From Acidimicrobiia bacterium (GTDB taxonomy: Bacteria; Actinomycetota; Acidimicrobiia; Acidimicrobiales; AC-14), in NCBI GenBank assembly GCA_023265045.1, contig JAHFUQ010000019.1, positions 1 through 41,909 on the forward strand: a DNA stretch of 41,909 bases, in the 5' to 3' direction. Under the pieces are notes generated by a model that was not told the origin of the DNA, did no database searches, and saw only the letters and a program-made list of their open reading frames with translations. The first letter of the stretch is position 1; every line of letters starts with the position of its first letter. Below are positions 11,920 through 20,875 of the stretch, piece by piece. Both the position numbers and the translations under genes were made by a program.

Positions 11920-14564
11920 CCGGCCTTGCGCTGGGCGGGCGTGGGCTCGGACCGCTTGACCGACCCGAACGCCGGCTGCGGCTGCGGGGCCTGGGTGCCG
12001 CCCTCGGTGCCGGGCTCCTCGGTGAAGTCGCGCTGCAAGGCGTCGATGATGTGCGGCGCCATCGAGCCGTCGACCGGCTGCCCGGTGAGGAACGACAGGT
12101 TGATCCGCGACTCGTAGGGCAGCCGGCGATCGCCGAGCTTGGTCATGATCTGCCGCATCACCTCGGCCATGCGCGCCGGGTAGAGCTCGCGCATGACCTC
12201 GCCGTCCTCGGGGGTGATGGTGCCGGCGGCCAGGCGTTCCTCGATGCCGCCGGGGTCCTCGGCCGCGGCGACGGTGCGGGCCCAGCTGCGCAGCGCCAGC
12301 TCGTCGGGGGCGATGGTGGTCATGCCGAGCTGCATCGGCCGGGGCATCTTGCCGTAGAGGTAGAGGAGCTTGCGGGCCTGCAGGCTCTCGGCGCGATCTG
12401 CGACGTGGGGGGCGACGGCGTGGAGCGCGGCCAGCTGGCGGCCCATGTTGGCGCGGACGCCGGGCCGGACCTTGGGGCCGGCGGGGGTGGGCATGATGGC
12501 GGCGGCCAGCTCGCGGGCGCGGGCCTCGTAGGCGACCTCCAGCCGGGGCCGGCGGGCGGGGGCGGGGGCGGCGGCCGGGTGCTCGGGTCCGAACCGGGCG
12601 CCCTCCAGGATGGCGGTGCTGGCCATCGCCACCAGCTTGGGCGCGACCCGGCGAGCGGCGCGGGTCCCGGACAGGAACGCGCCCACGGCCCGCTCCGTGC
12701 GCTCCATGGCCAGCCGGTGGGCCTTGACCATCGCGGGGCCGAGCTTGCCGCCCAGGGCCTTGGACGCGGCCAGGGCGCCCAGGACCGGCACGGCGAACCC
12801 GGCGGCGGCGGGGAGGACCGCGTAGCCGATGGCCGAGGTCCCAGCGTAGGCTGCCGCCGCCTTGAGCTTCTGACCCAGGGTCGGGGGCGGCTTGGGCTGG
12901 CCGAGCATCAGATCGTGGGACTCGAGCGCGGACAGGCGCGGCGAGGCCGGCGCGGTGGCGAGCTGCTCGATGCGGTCCTGGAGCGCCCGGTTGGCGGCGA
13001 TGGTGTCGGGCACGCTGGCGAGCGCTGCGGCCCGCCGGCCGCTGGTGTCGGTGGCGTGGATGATGTTCAGCTCGGCGGCGCCGTCCTGGATCTCCTGCAG
13101 GGCCTGGCGCTGCTCCTGGAGGGCGGCCCGGAAGCTCTTGCGCATCGACTCGCCGCCGGCCTCGGCCAGCCCCTCGCGGTTCCTGAGGAGCCGGTCGATG
13201 TGCTTGTCGGCCTCGATGTACGTCTTGCCGGCCTCGCGCATCCAGCGGGGCGCCACGGCCTCGCTGGCGGTCCGGGCGGTCTCGAGCGCGGCGCCGGCCT
13301 CGTCGGCGAGCTGGCGGGCCTCGGCCGCCGCCTCCCGGGCCGCCGCGGTGCGGGTGGTCAGGCTCTCGCCCGCCATGGTCCGGGCCGCAGCCACCGGGGC
13401 CTCGAGCGGGGCGCCCGCCTTGTACGCCTTCCACTCCTCGCCGAGCTTCTTCATCGCCGGCCCGTGCCCGCCCTCCGACTTCATGCGCGCGCCCATGCGC
13501 TCGGCGACAAACTCCTTCCACGTCTGCGCCGCCTCCGCCCCAGCCGGTGCGGGCCCGGCCGTCCGGGGAGGCCGCTTGCCGCCGGTGATGAGCTTGCCCT
13601 CGGTGGCGGTGGCGCGCAGCTCGGCCTTGTCGGCCAGCTTGGCCAGCCGGGCGGCCTCGGCCTCCATCGCGGCGAGGCTGTCCTTGGTGCCGCCGACCGC
13701 GACGGCATCCCACGGCCGGGTGGTCTTGGTCTGCTCGCGGAACTTCTGCAGCTCGTCGACCAGCTGGCCGCGCTCGGGCACCCGGGTCGCCTCGATGCGG
13801 GCTAGCTCGGCGTTGCGGGCGTCCTTGACCCCGGCCCGGTCGAGCACCGCGATGTCCTCGGGGATGGCGCCGCCGGTCAGGGCGGCGGCCTCGGCCTCCT
13901 GCGCCCCCTCGCGGGCGAGCTTGAGCCGTCGGGCGCCGGTGGTCAGCCCGTGCTCGAGCAGGCCGAGCGTGCCGCCGATGGCCCCGCCGAACTCGGCGCC
14001 GGTCACGAAGCGGCTGGTCAGCTCGCCGGCGACCCGCTCGATGGTCAGCGGGTCGTCGGACATCGCGAGGTCGGAGATGCCCTGGCCGGTGCTCTGGAGC
14101 CCGGCGTCGACCGCACCACCGAGCGCGGCCCGGCCGGTGCGGGCCAGGATGCCGGCCTCGGGGCCCGCGGCGCCGAGCGCCATGCCGAGCCGGGTGGTCA
14201 GGGCCGAGGGGGTCTGCGCGAGCCCGGTCCCGGGCGCCGCACCCGCGCCGAGGATCATGCCGCCGCCCTCGCCGATCGTCGACAGGCCGGGGTTCTGCTC
14301 CTTGTAGCGGCGGGCCTCGTCCTCCAGATCGGGCGCCAGCAGCCGCAGTCCGAGGTCGGAGAATCCGGCCGTGAGCCCCCGTGCCCCGCCGTACTGGAGC
14401 GCGTTGATCGCTCCACCGACGCCGCCGTACTCGTCGGCCCGCTGCGACTTGATCGCCGCGGCCACCTCGTGCTCGGGCGTGGCCGGGGTCAGGCCGAGCC
14501 GCTGCGCGTCGACGTCGGGGACCTCGATGATCGCGTCCGTCGCCGGGTCGAGATAGCGGCCCAC
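11916..14564 (-). CDS. Large internal virion (ejection-type) protein (882 aa)
   Basis: GTG at 14564 shares its G with the upstream TAG stop. The N-terminus (RYLDPATDAIIEVPDVDAQR) leads to glycine-rich hydrophobic segments (GARGLTAGFSDLGLRLLAP, GMILGAGAAPGTGLAQTP), and the middle is long and alanine/charge-rich with coiled-coil character. RRYKEQNP is a motif I associate with phage ejection-protein N-terminal regions. A hydrophobic patch occurs at AYAGTSAIGYAVLPAAAGFA. Such composition is expected of proteins packaged in the head and passed into the cell envelope with the DNA. There is no lytic-transglycosylase or peptidase motif. Assigned by composition and position. Confidence 0.55.
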   Translation of the reverse strand: MGRYLDPATDAIIEVPDVDAQRLGLTPATPEHEVAAAIKSQRADEYGGVGGAINALQYGGARGLTAGFSDLGLRLLAPDLEDEARRYKEQNPGLSTIGEGGGMILGAGAAPGTGLAQTPSALTTRLGMALGAAGPEAGILARTGRAALGGAVDAGLQSTGQGISDLAMSDDPLTIERVAGELTSRFVTGAEFGGAIGGTLGLLEHGLTTGARRLKLAREGAQEAEAAALTGGAIPEDIAVLDRAGVKDARNAELARIEATRVPERGQLVDELQKFREQTKTTRPWDAVAVGGTKDSLAAMEAEAARLAKLADKAELRATATEGKLITGGKRPPRTAGPAPAGAEAAQTWKEFVAERMGARMKSEGGHGPAMKKLGEEWKAYKAGAPLEAPVAAARTMAGESLTTRTAAAREAAAEARQLADEAGAALETARTASEAVAPRWMREAGKTYIEADKHIDRLLRNREGLAEAGGESMRKSFRAALQEQRQALQEIQDGAAELNIIHATDTSGRRAAALASVPDTIAANRALQDRIEQLATAPASPRLSALESHDLMLGQPKPPPTLGQKLKAAAAYAGTSAIGYAVLPAAAGFAVPVLGALAASKALGGKLGPAMVKAHRLAMERTERAVGAFLSGTRAARRVAPKLVAMASTAILEGARFGPEHPAAAPAPARRPRLEVAYEARARELAAAIMPTPAGPKVRPGVRANMGRQLAALHAVAPHVADRAESLQARKLLYLYGKMPRPMQLGMTTIAPDELALRSWARTVAAAEDPGGIEERLAAGTITPEDGEVMRELYPARMAEVMRQIMTKLGDRRLPYESRINLSFLTGQPVDGSMAPHIIDALQRDFTEEPGTEGGTQAPQPQPAFGSVKRSEPTPAQRKAG

Positions 14565-16957
14565 TACTCGACTCCACCCTGGTCCGGTGCGAGCGCGTCG
14601 AGCACCAGCTTCGCCGCCGGCCCTCCACCGCCCGCGATCCGGATCATCGCCCCGATCGCCGCCGAGCGGCCCGCGCCGCCTGACTCCGGGCTGTGCGCGA
14701 TCTCGTTGAGTCCCTGGACGGCCGCCGCCGCATCGTCGCCGCCGGCCAGGATCTTGACCGTCAGGTTCCTGATCGCCGTCGAGCGGTCGTCAGCGACATT
14801 GTGCGAGTCGAACAGCCCCTTGATGGCGTGGGCCGCCTCGCCGGCGATCCCGAACGGGGATCCGCCCGCGAGCATCCCCACGCCGGGCATCGCCCGGATG
14901 GCCAGCTTCGCCCCCTTCACCGCGGTCGAGGTCCCGGCGTCCGGTTCTCCGACGAGGCGATTCGCCGCGCCGATCGCGCCGCCGATGATGTCGTGCCCGC
15001 CGGCCGGCGCGTTGGCGGGTGGCTCCGCGACGATCGCGCGCAGGTCCTTGTCGGCCGATCCGTGCCGCGGAGCCGACAGGTCGGGCACCGTCCACGGCTT
15101 CTTGATGCCCGCGCTCTTGAGACTGAGATTGGTCCCCAGCAGCAGCTGCTTGCGCAGGTTCTTGAGGCCCGGAACGGCGTCGTAGATGAACGAGTTCGGG
15201 TCGACGCCGCCCTCGATCTTCCCCATCGCGGCGATGGCGCCAGCGTCGAGCGCGCCCATGGTGAAGCCGGCGCGGACGAGTTGGTCGAGCACGCCCTTGC
15301 TGCTCGTGATGATCTGCCATGAGGTGTTCTTGCGCACGTCGGAGTTGCCGCCCGACTCCCGCGCCACGCGGATGATCGTGTCGATGACCTGCGCGGCCTG
15401 TGCGGTGGCGGTCAGCTTCGCGTCGACGATCTTCTTGAGCGCGTCGTCGGGCTGCACGCCGAGCGGCTCCCCGGTCATCGGGTCGTGGATCGTCGCCGCC
15501 TCCTCGGCGAACGCCTTCGACTGGCCGACGTTGGCGGCGCGGGCATCCGACTCGTTGATGTTGCCGGCCTTCAGTTGCACGTCGAGCCAGGACTTGTACT
15601 GCTTCGGGTCCATCGCCCACGGCGGGCGCAGCTTCTCGTTGCCGTTGCCGTAGGCGACCCACGTATCCGGGTTGATCGCGCCGGTGCCGGCCGCGCCAGG
15701 GCCACCGATGCCGCCGGCCGCGCCGCCGCCCACGCCACCGCGACCAGCCAGCCGGTTCTCCCGCGCCGCCTCGATGTCGATCCGCTGCTGCTCCTGGTCG
15801 GCCTTGATCATCTTGTCGGCGCGGCCGAACCGCAGCTCCTCGAGATCCTGCGCCGCCTTCGCCAGCTGGCCCGCGACGCCGCGGTGCACCTCCGACAGCT
15901 TCATCGCCGCCGAGCCCTCGGGGTCGAGCCGGCCCAGCGCCTGCTCGATGCCGCGCTGGACCTGGAGCATCGACGCCAGCCGGATCGACTCGCGCATCTT
16001 GTAGTCGTCATCCGCGTTGCCCATCGCGTCCTGTGCCAGCCCTCGCCGCGCCTCGAGCTTCTTCCACTTCTGGTCGGCGTCGTCCTTCGCGAGCCCCATG
16101 AACGTGTCGAGCGCGCTGTTGCCGCCGTGCGGGTTGTCGAGGCCGGCGAACACCGTCGCGAGGATGCCGGTGAACTTCTGCGGGACCGAGCGGTCGGCCC
16201 ACCAGTTGGCGAAGGGCGAGCCGTCGGCCATGTCCCGGGCCGCCGTCGTCACCTCGGCCATGTCCCGCTGCGCCATCGCGCGGGCCTGCTCGCGGCGCTT
16301 GATGTTGTCCTTGAGCGCCTGCTGGTCGGCGTCCGCGGCGGCAAGCTCCTGGGTCGCGCGCTCGCTGTCGAGCTTCATCTGCCGCTTGGCCTGCATGTCG
16401 GCGAAGGCCACCGGGTCGAGCCGGTCGTACGCGGCGGCCTGCGCATCGATGCGGCCCTGGCCGGCCTGCTCGGCGGCCCACGCCTGCTCGGCCGCGGCAA
16501 GCTCGGGCGTCGGCGCCCGGTCGGGGGCGAACGTCTCCGAGCCGGCCAGGCCAGGCTCGACGCCGCCCGGTGCGGGTGCAGCGTCCCACGGCTGGCGGTC
16601 GGCGCCGGGCTCGTAGGCCGCGACCGTCGGGTCCACCGGCGCCGTCTCCGGCGGCAGCGGGTCGGGCGGATGGTTCGCGCCCGGCGTCGTCGGTGATGCT
16701 TGCGGGATGCCGATCGCGACGTGCGGCGCGGCAGGGTCCCACGGCTGCGCACCGGCGGCACCCTGCGCGATCGCGGCGATGTCCGGCGGCGGCTGCGTCA
16801 CCCACGGGGTCAGCGTGAAGTCGGCATCGCCCGGACCGGGGTTGCCGCCGCCGGTGAAGTCGAGGCTCGCGGGGTCCGGCACCGGGTACGGGCCGGGCGG
16901 CCCCGGCGACTCCCACGGCATCGGCTGGGCGTCGTCCTCGGGCCCGTACGGCGCCAC
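14564..16957 (-). CDS. Large internal virion (ejection-type) protein with proline-rich N-terminus (797 aa)
   Basis: The GTG at 16957 is chosen since the upstream gene ends at 16960; an ATG 12 codons later is possible. The first ~150 residues are Pro/Gly-rich and disordered-looking (WESPGPPGPYPVPDPAS). A long charged helical region follows (ATQELAAADADQQALKDNIK), then glycine-rich segments and a helical C-terminus with amphipathic stretches. No enzyme motif is seen. With the 165- and 882-aa neighbours it makes a three-gene set like the internal/ejection proteins of P22- or T7-type phages. That comparison rests on gene order and composition only. Confidence 0.55.
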   Translation of the reverse strand: MAPYGPEDDAQPMPWESPGPPGPYPVPDPASLDFTGGGNPGPGDADFTLTPWVTQPPPDIAAIAQGAAGAQPWDPAAPHVAIGIPQASPTTPGANHPPDPLPPETAPVDPTVAAYEPGADRQPWDAAPAPGGVEPGLAGSETFAPDRAPTPELAAAEQAWAAEQAGQGRIDAQAAAYDRLDPVAFADMQAKRQMKLDSERATQELAAADADQQALKDNIKRREQARAMAQRDMAEVTTAARDMADGSPFANWWADRSVPQKFTGILATVFAGLDNPHGGNSALDTFMGLAKDDADQKWKKLEARRGLAQDAMGNADDDYKMRESIRLASMLQVQRGIEQALGRLDPEGSAAMKLSEVHRGVAGQLAKAAQDLEELRFGRADKMIKADQEQQRIDIEAARENRLAGRGGVGGGAAGGIGGPGAAGTGAINPDTWVAYGNGNEKLRPPWAMDPKQYKSWLDVQLKAGNINESDARAANVGQSKAFAEEAATIHDPMTGEPLGVQPDDALKKIVDAKLTATAQAAQVIDTIIRVARESGGNSDVRKNTSWQIITSSKGVLDQLVRAGFTMGALDAGAIAAMGKIEGGVDPNSFIYDAVPGLKNLRKQLLLGTNLSLKSAGIKKPWTVPDLSAPRHGSADKDLRAIVAEPPANAPAGGHDIIGGAIGAANRLVGEPDAGTSTAVKGAKLAIRAMPGVGMLAGGSPFGIAGEAAHAIKGLFDSHNVADDRSTAIRNLTVKILAGGDDAAAAVQGLNEIAHSPESGGAGRSAAIGAMIRIAGGGGPAAKLVLDALAPDQGGVE

Positions 16958-16959
16958 GG

Positions 16960-17457
16960 TCAGACCCCCGTCGCGAGCTTGGCCACGCCGGTCACCGCGC
17001 CGCCGTAGGTGTCCCACCAGCTCTTGGGCTGGTTCTGGAACGCCAGCTGCCGCTGCTGCGCCGCCCGCTCGGCCTCCATCTGCTGGCGCCGCAGCATCGC
17101 CTGGACCAGCGCGTCCTGCGCCGCCTGCCGCTCCATGATGCCCGCCTGCGCCGTCTGGCCGGCCAGCCCCGCCCCGGCCGTCATCGCGTTGCGGCTGGCC
17201 GTCAGCGCGGCGATGGTGCTGTTCTGCGGCGAGGCCCCGGCCGCCATCGACGACTGCCCGGCGATGATCTGCTGATTCCCCTGCCGCAGCGCCTCCGCGG
17301 ACAGGCTGTCCTGCCCGTTGGCCCGCCGCCGCAGGGCCTCGATGTCGCCGCCGAGCTGGCCGCCGAACTGGTCGTAGCGCCGGTCGGCGGTGCCCGCGGC
17401 GTCGGTGGCCGACTGCCACCCGGCGTTGTCGTCGTAGCTGAAGGGGTTGAAGCCCAT
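16960..17457 (-). CDS. Small internal virion (ejection-type) protein (165 aa)
   Basis: ATG at 17457 with ribosome site TAGGAGATCGTC. The sequence begins MGFNPFSYDDNAGWQSATDA, then alanine/glutamine-rich helices (QNSTIAALTASRNAMTAGAG, ALVQAMLRRQQMEAERAAQQ) and ends in a hydrophobic segment (SWWDTYGGAVTGVAKLATGV). Small Ala/Gln-rich helical proteins starting MGF and placed between the tail nozzle and larger internal proteins are typical of podovirus inner-core or ejection sets (T7 gp14-like position). No direct sequence match can be claimed. Confidence 0.55.
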   Translation of the reverse strand: MGFNPFSYDDNAGWQSATDAAGTADRRYDQFGGQLGGDIEALRRRANGQDSLSAEALRQGNQQIIAGQSSMAAGASPQNSTIAALTASRNAMTAGAGLAGQTAQAGIMERQAAQDALVQAMLRRQQMEAERAAQQRQLAFQNQPKSWWDTYGGAVTGVAKLATGV

Positions 17458-17466
17458 GACGATCTC

Positions 17467-20400
17467 CTACTGGTTCCAGGTCGGGTTGCCGCGGTGGACG
17501 CCCTTCTTGGGGGCGATGTCGAGCGAGAGGCCGGTCAGCACCACGTTGTCCAGGTTGCCGGTGCCTGCGGCCACCGTAACACGGACCCGCATCGACTCGA
17601 CCTGCTGCACGCGGGGGCCCAGCCGGGTCTGCGCCGGGTCGCCCGCCGTGCCCGTGATCGCGATGGTCTTGTCGTCGGTGTAGGCCGAGGCCACGTAGTT
17701 CACCCCGACCCGCACCCGCCGGCTGTGCGCCACCTTGAGCTCGCCCAGCACCTCGAGCCAGCGCACCCGGTTGCGGCCCTGCGGTCCTGACGGCTTGAAC
17801 CACCCGGTCTCGACGTCGAGCGAGTAGGTGATGCTGGTCAGGGTCGTCGCCTGCGCCTTCACCACCGAGTCGACCATCAGCGCCGTCGTCCCCCACACCG
17901 CCAGGGACACCCCGGCGGTCTCGGTCCACTCCGACCACTCGCCGGCCAGCCAGTCGAACACCAGCATCCGCGACGCCGACAGCACCCGGATCTGGTGCTG
18001 GAGCGGCACCACCTGCGCCGCGATCCACGAGTCGGTGTTGAACGACTCCACCCGCGCCCCGATGTACTCGAGCTCCCAGCCCGAGGAGAGGCGGTACCAC
18101 CCGCGCCGGCCGAAGAAGAACGCCCCCACCGGCGTCACCGCCACCGTGTCCTGCGACGCGCAGCCGATGCCGAGGCCCTGCGGCACCAGCCGCGGCTCGT
18201 AGTTCGCCCCGCCGCCGAGGTTGTCGAGCCCGTCGCCCATCACCACGTAGGTCGCGCCCGCCGTCCACACCACCGGCGTCTTATCGATCACCGCCACCGC
18301 GGTCACCGGGCCCGTGCTCGCCGGCAGCGTGAACCGCAGCGCCGGGTGAAAGCCGACGATCTCGCCCTCGTTGCGGGCCAGCGAGTACCAGACCCCGTAC
18401 GGGTCGCCGGGCACGCCCGCGAGGAGCATCCGCGTGTCGGTCACCGCGAGGATGGTGGCCGGCGGTGGCGCGAACCGGGGCAACACCGCCCCGTTCTCCG
18501 GGTGCTGCTCGTTCGTGGTCAGCACCGCGTCGGTCATGTTGTCGGTCTGGTCGTCGACCGCGAGCACCGCCGCGGGGTCGTTGGCCACGTAGTTGTTCGG
18601 CGTCGTGGTCGACGGGTCCCGGTCCGTGATCAGGTACCAGGGTGCGTCGGGCGGCGCGTTTACCACCTGCCGCCACATCTCGATCGAGGGGGCCCGCCGT
18701 GTGCTCAGCTTCTTCGTGACCCGCAGCCGCGACGCCCACCACGTCACCTTGCGGTTGGCCGCCACCGTCTGCGCCACGCCGATCGCCGTCGTCGACCGCT
18801 CGGTCTCGCCGCGCGCGTTCACCCACCGCAGCGACTCCTTGTAGCTGTAGACCCCGGCCGCCATCGCCCCCGCCGCGCTGGCGGTGGTCTTGATGAACCA
18901 CGGGAACTGCTCGAAGCCCACCTCGGTCAGCCCCTCGCCGTCGTACTGCTGAAGGATCCCGCCGCTCACGTAGGCCGTCCGGCCGAGCTGCACCACCCGG
19001 CGCGCGCTGTCCGAGTCGAACGTGAACAGCACGTCCTGCGGGTTCCGGTCGCCGTAGCCCGCCGTGTTGAAGTACCCGCCCAGCTGGATGAAGTTGCGCG
19101 TCGTCGTCGCCCACGCGTAGCCGGTCGAGCCGCTCACCAGCGCCACCCCGGCCAGGTGGCCCTCGTAGTAGCCATACCCGCCGGCCTTCGACCACACCGC
19201 CTTCGCGTGGAAGGTGGCGTCGTCGCGGTGGAGATAGCACGAGGACTGGACCGGGACCTCGAAGCCGAGCGTGGCATGTGCTGCCCCCGAGGCGTCGTTG
19301 TTGGCCGCCGCGAACACCGTCCACACGTAGACCGAGCCGGCGTAGTCGAAGGCGCGCGAGGCCAGCCCGTTGCGGTAGATCAGCGTCCTCTGCCCGGGGA
19401 TCGACGAGTTGTTGGTGTCCGTGTAGTTCATCTGGATGCCCGACGACGCCAAGTCGTTGGTCGCGTCGCCCTCGGCGACCGACCAGAACACGTAGCAGCG
19501 GTAGAACCCGCCGGTGGTCACCGAGCGGAAGGCGCCGGTCAGCTGGCTGATCGTCGAGGCCGCCGAGGCGCCGATGGCCTGGCCGGTGAACACGTCGGCC
19601 TGCGTGCTCAGCACCAGCAGGTCGCCGACGATGTTGGTCCCGTCCTGGCGGACGATCTGCACCCGGTCCACCGCCGTCGGTGCCGGCGCCAGCGCGATGC
19701 ACCCGGTCGCCGCCCGCACCTTGTTGGTGCCGGTCTTCACGCTCGCGTTGTCGATCGAGTAGAACGTGTAGGACAGCCCCGAGGCGTACCGCTCCACCAC
19801 CAGCAGCAGGTCCAGCGTCGGGTGCCGGACCGCGTCGTAGACGATGCCGCTCGCCGACAGCTGCGTGAACGCCGGCATCGCCGGCACCGACGGCGGAAAC
19901 CCGCCGTAGTAGATGCCGCCCGCCTCGAGGTAGAGCACCCAGATCAGCGTGTCCGTCGCGATCACCCTGGGCCGGCTCGACCCCGCCGGGAACGCCGTCG
20001 GCGCCAGCACCACCGCCCCCGTCGTCAGGTCCCGTGCCGCCAGGTAGCAGGTCGACGATGACGAGGACGCGACCTCGGTCCACACGTAGGCGACGACGTT
20101 GCCGAGCTGGGCCCGGTCGGCGAACACCTGGTCCGTGGTGTTGCCGAACACCGCGGTCTCGGCGGTCGCCACCGCGAGGTGCGTCCCCAGGCTCGACCAT
20201 GCCGACAGCGCGGCGATCCACGTGTAGACCGTCGTCGCCGTGAAGGCCAGCAACTCGTCGCCGGCCACCGCCAGCTTCCGCACCCCGCTCAGCGTGCCGC
20301 CCCCGACGATGTTCGCCCCGAAGGCCGCGTACGGGTAGCGGAAGGACAGACCCACCTTGTCGAACTGCGCGTTCTGGCAGAGCGTCAGGCCGGGCGGGTC

Positions 20401-20472
20401 GACCAGGTACGGGTGGGTCCGCGTGTCGAGCCCCTTGACGAACGGCACCTGGAGCGTCTGGAACTCGGCCAT
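17467..20472 (-). CDS. Tail nozzle / tail tubular protein B-like (1001 aa)
   Basis: The start reads QTLQVPFVKGLDTRTHPYLV, then LTLCQNAQFDKVGLSFRYPY. The pattern 'short beta lead, G-L-D/N-T, then a conserved N and G-x-x-x-R' is typical of podovirus nozzle or DNA-stabilisation proteins (T7 gp12 / P22 gp10 type). The body is almost wholly beta-rich, as in their propeller-like domains. At 1001 residues it is longer than those models, suggesting extra domains. TAGCCT lies six bases before the ATG, implying a leaderless start. Gene order (adaptors upstream, ejection proteins downstream) supports the assignment. Confidence 0.65.
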   Translation of the reverse strand: MAEFQTLQVPFVKGLDTRTHPYLVDPPGLTLCQNAQFDKVGLSFRYPYAAFGANIVGGGTLSGVRKLAVAGDELLAFTATTVYTWIAALSAWSSLGTHLAVATAETAVFGNTTDQVFADRAQLGNVVAYVWTEVASSSSSTCYLAARDLTTGAVVLAPTAFPAGSSRPRVIATDTLIWVLYLEAGGIYYGGFPPSVPAMPAFTQLSASGIVYDAVRHPTLDLLLVVERYASGLSYTFYSIDNASVKTGTNKVRAATGCIALAPAPTAVDRVQIVRQDGTNIVGDLLVLSTQADVFTGQAIGASAASTISQLTGAFRSVTTGGFYRCYVFWSVAEGDATNDLASSGIQMNYTDTNNSSIPGQRTLIYRNGLASRAFDYAGSVYVWTVFAAANNDASGAAHATLGFEVPVQSSCYLHRDDATFHAKAVWSKAGGYGYYEGHLAGVALVSGSTGYAWATTTRNFIQLGGYFNTAGYGDRNPQDVLFTFDSDSARRVVQLGRTAYVSGGILQQYDGEGLTEVGFEQFPWFIKTTASAAGAMAAGVYSYKESLRWVNARGETERSTTAIGVAQTVAANRKVTWWASRLRVTKKLSTRRAPSIEMWRQVVNAPPDAPWYLITDRDPSTTTPNNYVANDPAAVLAVDDQTDNMTDAVLTTNEQHPENGAVLPRFAPPPATILAVTDTRMLLAGVPGDPYGVWYSLARNEGEIVGFHPALRFTLPASTGPVTAVAVIDKTPVVWTAGATYVVMGDGLDNLGGGANYEPRLVPQGLGIGCASQDTVAVTPVGAFFFGRRGWYRLSSGWELEYIGARVESFNTDSWIAAQVVPLQHQIRVLSASRMLVFDWLAGEWSEWTETAGVSLAVWGTTALMVDSVVKAQATTLTSITYSLDVETGWFKPSGPQGRNRVRWLEVLGELKVAHSRRVRVGVNYVASAYTDDKTIAITGTAGDPAQTRLGPRVQQVESMRVRVTVAAGTGNLDNVVLTGLSLDIAPKKGVHRGNPTWNQ

Positions 20473-20478
20473 GCCCCG

Positions 20479-20484
20479 AGGCTA
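20479..20484 (-). promoter_or_regulatory. Leaderless-type -10 box TAGCCT for the nozzle gene
   Basis: Minus-strand TAGCCT is six bases before the nozzle ATG at 20472. It is only nine bases from the plus-strand box at 20494-20499, so both divergent promoters fit in a 34-bp gap. Confidence 0.5.
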
Positions 20485-20493
20485 CTACGGCGC

Positions 20494-20499
20494 TACCCT
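20494..20499 (+). promoter_or_regulatory. Leaderless-type -10 box TACCCT for the lipoprotein gene
   Basis: TACCCT is followed by seven bases and the ATG at 20507. No ribosome site lies between. The only promoter candidate for this single rightward gene inside the leftward operon; no clear -35 was found in the start of the nozzle gene. Confidence 0.45.
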
Positions 20500-20506
20500 G
20501 ATCGGG

Positions 20507-20875
20507 ATGCGCAACCTGCTGGCCCTGACCCTGATCGCGGCGTGCAGCACCGACCCCGTGTCGCCCGTCGCCCCGGACGCCTCCCCGCCCTACAACCTGA
20601 CCTGGACGTGCCCGGCCGGCTGCCCGTCGCCGTACGTGGACCTCACCCGGACCACGACGCTCGCGATCGCCGGCCTCGAACTCACCTACGGCGGCGGGCC
20701 GGGCGGCGCCGTCCACCATGCGACCGGCGGCGCCGGCGGTTGCCTCCACGTCGATCACGTCGTCGAGGACGGCGTGCTGCGCAACGCCTACGACCTGTGC
20801 CCCGCCGGCACGGGCTACGAGGCCGGCATCAGCTGGTCGCCCGGTGGCAACTGGCGCGTGCAGGCCTGGCGCTAG
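20507..20875 (+). CDS. Lipoprotein moron, opposite strand inside the structural operon (122 aa)
   Basis: The N-terminus MRNLLALTLIAAC is a short lipoprotein signal with lipobox LIAAC and Cys13; Ser follows, which in diderms favours outer-membrane sorting. A proline-rich linker (PVSPVAPDASPP) leads to a small domain with four further cysteines (35, 39, 79, 98) that could form disulfides in the periplasm. The gene is rightward, alone, and tightly framed: 34 bases from the divergent nozzle gene, and its TAG shares CTAG with the 110-aa gene's stop. Small phage lipoproteins of this kind often block superinfection by masking receptors or stopping DNA entry. That role is inferred. Confidence 0.7.
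   Translation: MRNLLALTLIAACSTDPVSPVAPDASPPYNLTWTCPAGCPSPYVDLTRTTTLAIAGLELTYGGGPGGAVHHATGGAGGCLHVDHVVEDGVLRNAYDLCPAGTGYEAGISWSPGGNWRVQAWR

Noticed and set aside
11730..13805. Very long rightward reading frame (691 codons) opposite the 882-aa ejection-type gene
   Set aside because: Antisense shadow caused by high GC and few stop codons; lacks a ribosome site, is arginine/glycine-rich and overlaps a well-supported gene. Other long antisense frames (18000-20060, 25900-28060, 39060-40440) were rejected on the same grounds.
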